A stretch of 64,000 nucleotides of DNA. Source: Hydractinia symbiolongicarpus. Its lineage: Eukaryota > Cnidaria > Hydrozoa > Anthoathecata > Hydractiniidae. This document shows, piece by piece, positions 58,116-64,000 of this stretch; positions within the stretch are counted from its first letter, which is position 1; each line of letters starts with the position of its first letter. The stretch lies in the NCBI RefSeq assembly GCF_029227915.1, contig NC_079883.1, positions 4,774,001-4,838,000 on the forward strand. The letters run 5' to 3'. The translations under genes were made by a program, and so were the position numbers. The notes beneath the pieces were generated by a model, which was not told the DNA's origin, made no database searches, and saw nothing but the letters and a program-made list of their open reading frames with translations.

Positions 58116-59910
58116 TCAATCGCTACTTTTCTTCTTCTCACCAAACTTTTTCTTTTTCTTCACTTGAGCATCGGGTTTATTCATTTTGTCCGCTATTATT
58201 AATTTTGCTCGTGGGTCTTTTGGATGCAGTCCAAGTTTTTCTATGTGCATGAGTGCGATTTTTTCTTCTCCTTTTTGCTTTTGTTTTCGAATTTTTTCCT
58301 GTCTTCTATTTTCTTTGTATTCTGCAATCCATTGTGGCATCATTCTCATGTTTTCTTCAATTCTTTTCAACCTTAAAATATTAAACAGCATCACAGTACT
58401 GAAATAGTAGTAACCTTTTATGAGTCGCAAAGTAAAAAGAGACCTGCTTTATTCTGTTTTTTAAATATTAAAAATTGCAAAGAGCAGAAGGAAAAGTTAA
58501 AATGAGAAATAAAAAGGCAAATAAAAAAATATTTATTAAGTATAGAACTACAATCCTGATCAAAATTAATGCCAGTAAACACTTTTCACATGGACATGCT
58601 CAAAACTGGTGCTGACCCACATGTTAAAACTGATGCTAAACCATTTATAAATATTGATACTGAGGGAAAGAGGGATATGCTTTACTGTTTAATGGCCTAC
58701 TCCCAAAACATTTTAACCAGAATTTATAGCACAAATTTTGCAAAAGACCTAAACCAGCTAATTGGACTTGCAAAAACGTTTTTTGAGACATGAAGAGATC
58801 AAATTTAGGGTTTTGGCTTGTATGACGTTTTGCACTTTAATCACTTTTAAGAATGAATTTTACAGAAAAACTTGGCACACCCTCTTCGAAGTAAAATTTT
58901 TTCCTTCACTTTTATTTCTCAACTACTTCATGGTTTCGCACGAAAAGTATTTTCTTTCTAATCTTGCTCTTGCAGACAAAATCCAATTCTTCGTTAGGAG
59001 AGCCCCCGACTTAAGCTAAATCAAACCTTATAGAGGGTATGCTTTACATAACAACTAGATATAGACATTAAAAAACAATTCAGCAGTATAAAATTTTAAA
59101 TAAGAACTCGAATGTAATCTAAAATCTGAAATATAAAACAGGCTGTATACTGATTGGGTCTAAAAATCCTAAATTTTTCTACTTTCTTTTGATTTTCGCT
59201 TTCCTTCTAATCTCACATGGGTCCTTTAGTTACGCTCTAAAAACACAAGAGAAACACGAGCAGTAGTTTGTACCTTTCCTCCTTCTCTACAACATGTTTA
59301 CGAACTTTCGGCATCGGATCCAGCATTCGGTCCCTCATTGGAAATTCCGGAAAGTAATGACCGGCCAAAATTAATTCTTTTCGTTGTTTCCGAAATTTCC
59401 AGGATTTGATTTGAGCTGGAATCCATTTCGTTCCTTCCCAACGTGGTCGACTTAGTTTAAGGAGAGTTTTGACTTCTTCCGATACTCGTGGAGGCGGTTC
59501 TATATGAAATGCAAATTTTAAGCTAAATCCCTGTGACCAAATCTAAATCAATGTAAAAATGGTTAATAAATTACAAAATAAAAACCTGCGAAATTTAACA
59601 AAAAAATATTTCCCCTATTTTTAGTTAAGTTGCTTGGACTTTTTTTAATTTCCTTGGTTCCCTCCATTTGAAATTACAAGTCAAGACATTAAACCAAAGT
59701 AAGAATAAGGTTTAGGGTAAAATATTCACAGCAAACAACAAAAACAACAACAACACCACCACCAACAACAACAACAAAAACAGAAGCAACAACGATGACA
59801 GTAACAGAAAACAACAAAACAAACAGCAAAAAAATGTTACACGCAATTTTTACTTTTTAAGATACGCGAACTTATACCTTCCAGCTCCTCCTTGGTATAC
59901 TGCGGAAAAC
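58116..59910 (-). CDS. GADD45GIP1: Mitochondrial ribosomal protein mL64 (GADD45GIP1-like), 3' three exons
   Basis: Three exons join in phase: 59910-59878, 59499-59274 and 58371-58116. They give the last 170 residues. The sequence starts FPQYTKEELEEPPPRVSEE, passes through SRPRWEGTKWIPAQIKSWKF and HYFPEFP, then a long charged helix (EKEERLKRIEENMRMMPQWI), and ends in a Lys-rich tail. The order MPQ-(W/M)-I...N-x-(R/Q)-x-E-(K/N), then a Leu-Gly pair and DPR, followed by a Lys-rich end, matches the conserved helix of GADD45GIP1/CRIF1, a large-subunit protein of the animal mitoribosome near the tunnel exit. The N-terminal exon with the targeting sequence was not found and should lie above 59910. 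The intron at 59500-59877 contains a CAA-rich simple repeat. The call rests on the C-terminal half; the N-terminal half is divergent. Confidence 0.65.
59731..59830 (+). repeat. CAA-rich simple repeat in an mL64 intron
   Basis: Irregular runs of 'caacaacaac' broken by 'aaaac' and 'accacc' form a low-complexity tract between two coding exons of the mL64-like gene. It has no coding role. Confidence 0.85.
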
Positions 59911-61227
59911 CTGTAAAATATTGGGAGTTATGATCACCTATCACCTGATGTGTTACTGGCAGAACACGGGGTTGTTTTGAACACAAAATTTTTGATGCAG
60001 AGCATGAAGTAAAGATGGATCTAAATAAATATACAGAAAATTACGACGACAGCAAAAATTAAACCATACCGATGACATGATAAATAAATTAACTAACCAA
60101 ATTAAATATGTATATAATGAATAACCAAATTTGTATAAATATGTTGCATGCAAGTTTCTAGTTTCACACAATTTCGTATAATAAAATTAGAACAGGTTTA
60201 TACTAGTTTCTTTATGTACTTTGTAAATTAATTCTCTGCAGCAATAAAAGTTACACTCGACAATGAAAAAGAACACCTAACGTGAATTTGTCCACTTATA
60301 TAGTTGCTCATTGGGACAAAAAATTCAGCTATTTAAGGATGGAGGTTCAACTTATATAATTGTCATCGAGGCAAAAATTCAGCAACCGAAAGATGGAGTA
60401 AGATTGTTATTGGTTTTATTGTACTCATTCGCAAAAAATGATTTCATATAAAAAAATTATTGAACAGTAAAGGCAAATAGATCTGTTCATCTTTAAACTT
60501 ATTACAGATGTTTAAGGTAAGGAAAACAATATAATGACGTCATTGAACCCCAAACGACGTCATTCAGCTGGATCATTATTTCTTTTAAACCTGATATCTC
60601 TTATACCCTTAGATCCTGATCTTCTTAGCAACACAACACTTTGTAACAAACATACATGTAATAAAATTATATAACCAATTCAATAACCAAGACTCAAACA
60701 AACATGCCAACACTTAATTACATGTCAAGTAAAAGTTATGCCCAGGCAAAGTGGCAGTTAGCACTTCATATATGTATGAATATTATACGAAGTATGTGCA
60801 CAATTACATTAGCTTACTTTTTTTATTGTACTTCTCATTATGGGGCTAAAAAGATGAGAGTAATAGCGTTTCTTTTGAGAAAACACAACATTGTCATTAT
60901 TTTGAAGGCAAATAAAATGGAATCAACAGAGGCACTCCATTGACATATTTAACATATCCTCCGATTTGAATCAATTCAAGAGAGGTTAGATTTTTTAAAT
61001 GCTAGAAAATTTTAATGTAAAAGTCATTGATTTTGGGCTCTGACTATTTAGATTTGTTCCTAATTCGAAATCAAAAACGATACAAAAATGAAACAAATAA
61101 AATGTTTAAAACTTACATACCTTCTAGTTTTTGTTAATGAAAAAGTATCAATTAATAACAGTAATACAAAGTGTAACGAATGTAAATAAAAGTTGAAAAT
61201 ATAAAAATGTATTGTATCTATTTCCAC
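59911..61227. other. Upstream part of the mL64-like gene, nothing else seen
   Basis: The first exon of the mL64-like gene is expected here or further right but could not be identified. The sequence is AT-rich. Two neighbouring copies of a 'acaaaaaattcagc'-type phrase occur at about 60315-60395, a short local duplication. No other gene or element is supported. Confidence 0.4.
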
Positions 61228-61490
61228 AATTTCTGTTGTTATTTTACTTTCACTTTTAGCTTTCTGTTGTTATTACTCTTTCACTTTCAGTTTTCTGTTG
61301 TTATTACACTTTCAGTTTTCTGTTGTTATACACTTTCACTTTCAGTTTTCTGTTGTTATTACTCTTTCACTTTCATTTTTCTGTTGTTATTACACTTTCA
61401 CTTTTCTGTTGTTATACACTTTCAGTTTTCTTTTGTTACTACACTTCACTTTCATTTTTTGTTGTTATTTTAATTTCAATTTTCAGTAAA
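61228..61490 (+). repeat. Tandem array, unit 'tttctgttgttattacactt' plus 'tcac'
   Basis: About nine units of roughly 25-32 bp repeat 'ttctgttgttat' followed by 'acactttcactttcagtt'-like sequence, with frequent small length changes. It is pyrimidine-rich on the plus strand and open in several frames, but the repetitive translation is not a credible protein. Confidence 0.85.
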
Positions 61491-61771
61491 AACATAACAA
61501 AATTTGCTACTACCTCAAGTGGATAAATTTTGGTGATTAAATTTGGCAAATTTCAGCAATATTCGGCAAATTAAATACTAGCTAAAATTTTTATAACTGA
61601 CTATACGCCAAATAAATTACTCGCCAAATTTAAAATAATTTACTGTTCGCCAAATTAAATCCCGCCAAATTTTTTAAAAAAATACATTTTTTTAATTAAG
61701 AAAAGAAAAATTTTTTTTTTAGTTGCGAAGAAAAAATAATAATAATTTACCTCATCAAAAACTTTTTTTTA

Positions 61772-61982
61772 AAAGTTATGCAGCAAGAATTTTTCTTGTG
61801 TTGTTTTCAAAGTTATACGGCAAGAATTTTTCTTGTGTTGTTTTCAAAGTTATATATATACAGCAAGAATTATTCTTGTGCTGTTTTGAAAGTTGCAGAG
61901 AATATACTTGTATTGTTTTGAAAGTTTTACAGCAGGTTATACTTGTGCTGTTTCGAATCTTATACAGCAAGTTATTCTTCTC
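61772..61982 (+). repeat. Tandem array of about 39 bp units with internal hairpins
   Basis: Five to six units contain 'cagcaagaatttttcttg' followed by 'tgttgttttcaaagttata'. Each well-preserved unit includes the self-complementary 'caagaatttttcttg', so the array can form a row of small hairpins. Later units are diverged. Confidence 0.8.
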
Positions 61983-62464
61983 CTACTTAAAATAATAAAA
62001 CAAACAATTTTAGTGCTCTTTTAATGTTTTTTACGCAGTTTTATAGGAAAATCTAAATTTAAGTGCAAATTCTTTTCAGACTATGGTTGTTCAGTTGAGA
62101 ATATTTAAAGTCTTTCGCAGTGGTAAAATCAATTTTTTAAAGATTCATAACGGAGGAAGGTGTTACAACAAGCGTATTCTATCTTGTTTTAAGTATTTTT
62201 TCTAAATGGTATCGACTGTATTACAGTTTAGCTAGCGTAATTTTAAACATATATATTAATCATAACGAAGGAGGGTGTTACGACAACAATCTGTCTTGTT
62301 TGAATTTCCGCGCCCGAAGGCGTAGGAAATTCTTTAAAACCGTCGTTTTTTCTTTCGGAGCATTTTTTGAGAAAAAATCGACCCTGGGATTTCACGTTGG
62401 TCCGTCACAGATGTAAACTTCGTACCCAAGCTCCTTAACTACTGAGAAGTCTAGTATTGACGCT

Positions 62465-63355
62465 TCAGGCCAAAATTGGTATTTGTTTTCGACAAAATTT
62501 GGCACAGTTAACAAAAAAAATATGCTGAACATAATGGTGACATAATAATTTTGATTTTTCTCACCTAAATGTCATTTTAGGCCAAAATTGGTCCAAAAAT
62601 TAGAACTACTTTATTTTCAACAAAATTTGGAACAGTTAACAAATAAAGTATGCTGAACATGATGCTGACATCAAAATTTTGATTTCTTCTTACATAAATG
62701 TCATTTCACGCCAAAATTGGTCCAAAAATTAAAACTACTTTATTTTCAACAAAATTTGGCACAGTAAACAAATAAAGTATGCTGAACATGATGGTGACAT
62801 CAAAATTTTGATTTCTTGTTACCTAAATGTCATTTTAGGCCATAATTGGTCCAAAAATTAAAACTACTTTATTTTTGACAAATTTTGGCACAATTAACAA
62901 AAAAAGTATGCTGAACATGATGGTGACATCAAAATTTTGATTTCTTGTTACCTAAATGTCATTTTAGGTCAAAATTGGTCCAAAAATTAAAACTACTTCA
63001 TTTTCAACAAAAATTAGCAAAGTTAACAAAAAAAGTATGCTGAACATAATGGTGACATCAAAATTTTGATTTTTGTCACCTAAATGCCATTTTAGGCCAA
63101 AATTGGTCCAAAAATTAAAACCACTTCATTTTCGGCTAAATCTGGCACAGTTAACAAATAAAGTATGCTGAAAATGATGATGGTACAAAAGTTTGATTTT
63201 GTCACCTAAATGTCATTTCAGGCCAAAATTTATCCAAAAAGTAAAACTGCTTTATTTTCGACAAAAATTGACACAGTTAATAAAAAATGTATGCTGAAAA
63301 TGATGGTCACATCAAAATTTTGATTTTTTGTCAACTAATGCCGTTTAAGACCATA
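62465..63355 (+). repeat. Satellite-like tandem array, unit about 128 bp, seven copies
   Basis: The marker 'tatgctgaa' recurs at 62521, 62649, 62779, 62907, 63036, 63164 and 63290, a spacing of 126-130 bp. Each unit has 'ggccaaaattggtccaaaaa', 'actactttattttcaacaaa', 'agttaacaaa', 'tatgctgaac', 'gtgacatcaaaattttgat' and 'cacctaaatgtcatttta'. A partial eighth unit ends the array. Divergence between units is modest. Confidence 0.9.
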
Positions 63356-63786
63356 AACGTTTCAATCGCAAGACTTTCAACCATGAATGATAGGCTGTAT
63401 TTTTTGTTAGCAATTTCTTTTAAAATGTGAGTTTATTATGACACGTTTCGTTTTGTTTGCGTTTGGCGTAAGATATAATGTCACTGATGGGCTTTATCTT
63501 CAGAGGTTCATGCACCAAACCCCTTCGAATGTTTGGCACAATAACACATCGAATTAGCAGGTTTTCATCAAATATTTTGGTAGCGCGCGGAAATTCTTAG
63601 AGCCCCCAGGGCTTCTTGTTTTCGCTTGTATTGTAACTATTTTAGCGAAAGTAGCTAATTTTTGTTATAAATCACATAAAAATTTTAAAAAATTCTGCTA
63701 ACCACGTAACTATTTTTGTGATTATAAAATTAGCGCATCGCGCATTTCAGTTTTATTGCAAAAAATTACCAGGAGAGATAGGAAAA

Positions 63787-63913
63787 GGCGGATCCTAGGA
63801 CAGCGATTAATATATTCTGTGCCACTCCACGTCAAATTATAGGCCATCCACGTCAAATCAACGATAGAAGAGTCTATAAAATCCGTTAGCACCTACGAAT
63901 GTCCGGATCCGCC
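63787..63913. mobile_element. Small foldback element with GGCGGATCC ends
   Basis: 'ggcggatcctaggac' at 63787 and 'gtccggatccgcc' at 63901-63913 are inverted ends around 100 bases. The interior contains 'ccacgtcaaat' twice, as a tandem pair. The right end merges with the C-rich tract. The assignment is tentative. Confidence 0.4.
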
Positions 63914-63975
63914 CCAACCCCCCAACCCCCGCCGTGTCCCCCGGGCCCCCTCCCCTCCCCATGGGTCCCCTACCC
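63905..63975 (+). repeat. C-rich tract
   Basis: Some seventy bases are dominated by C runs ('ccccaaccccccaacccccg', 'cccccgggccccctcccctc'). This contrasts sharply with the surrounding AT-rich DNA. The minus strand could form G-quadruplexes. It may be part of a repeat that continues beyond the window. Confidence 0.7.
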
Positions 63976-64000
63976 ACCCTCATCTGTCGTGCCTTATAAT

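Noticed and set aside
58569-58793. 74-codon plus-strand frame starting MPVNTFHMDMLK
   Set aside because: It lies opposite the intron of the mL64-like gene, has no acceptor near its ATG and no recognisable homology.
61228-61490. Repetitive protein-coding gene (Phe/Leu/Cys-rich frames)
   Set aside because: Several frames are open at once because the DNA is a pyrimidine-rich tandem repeat, and no start context or splice signal supports a gene.

Overview
The window is AT-rich animal nuclear DNA. It has multi-exon genes with short GT-AG introns, metazoan protein families (a BUBR1-type checkpoint protein, WASH, DC-STAMP, PTB adaptors, MFSD6) and many small foldback and tRNA-derived repeats. A cnidarian, perhaps a hydrozoan, is my best guess. 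This rests on overall character, and on 3' splice acceptors sitting just upstream of start codons, which would fit spliced-leader trans-splicing; it is not proven. Splice junctions were joined by hand from GT/AG signals, reading phase and similarity to known families, with no transcript data.

Layout. 1-9.4 kb is mostly non-coding: one short exon with a signal peptide (1258-1422, minus) and a 190 bp terminal-inverted-repeat element with a 9 bp target-site duplication (5840-6029). 9.4-11.0 kb holds a single-exon MFSD6-like transporter (plus). 11.0-17.8 kb has no recognised gene. 17.8-28.6 kb (minus) is a 16-exon BUBR1/MADBUB-type spindle checkpoint gene; its first intron carries a tRNA-derived SINE and a TIR element, and its last exons were not found. 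28.6-31.5 kb is rich in foldback repeats. 31.5-33.8 kb (minus) encodes an unusual SH3 + DC-STAMP + RING-like membrane protein in one exon. 33.8-38.9 kb is non-coding with a tRNA-like repeat head and palindromic repeats. 38.96-42.9 kb (minus) is a complete four-exon WASHC1. 43-52.9 kb holds repeats: a minisatellite, a LINE remnant, a second SINE copy, a 66 bp minisatellite and foldbacks. 52.96-57.15 kb (minus) encodes a 976-residue adaptor with three PTB domains and a tyrosine-motif-rich N terminus. A possible divergent small gene starts at 57675 (plus). 58.1-59.9 kb (minus) is the 3' part of a probable mitochondrial ribosomal protein mL64 gene. 61.2-63.4 kb is a cluster of three different tandem arrays, and the window ends in a C-rich tract.

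The genes are not an operon or a pathway. Most lie on the minus strand and serve separate cell functions: mitosis, endosomal actin, membrane fusion or fertilisation, tyrosine-kinase signalling, mitochondrial translation and transport. The most unusual items are the SH3-DC-STAMP fusion, the triple-PTB docking protein, the five ABBA-type motifs with a substituted catalytic aspartate in the BUBR1-like protein, and an AG acceptor within 8-31 nt of the start codon at all six best-defined gene starts.
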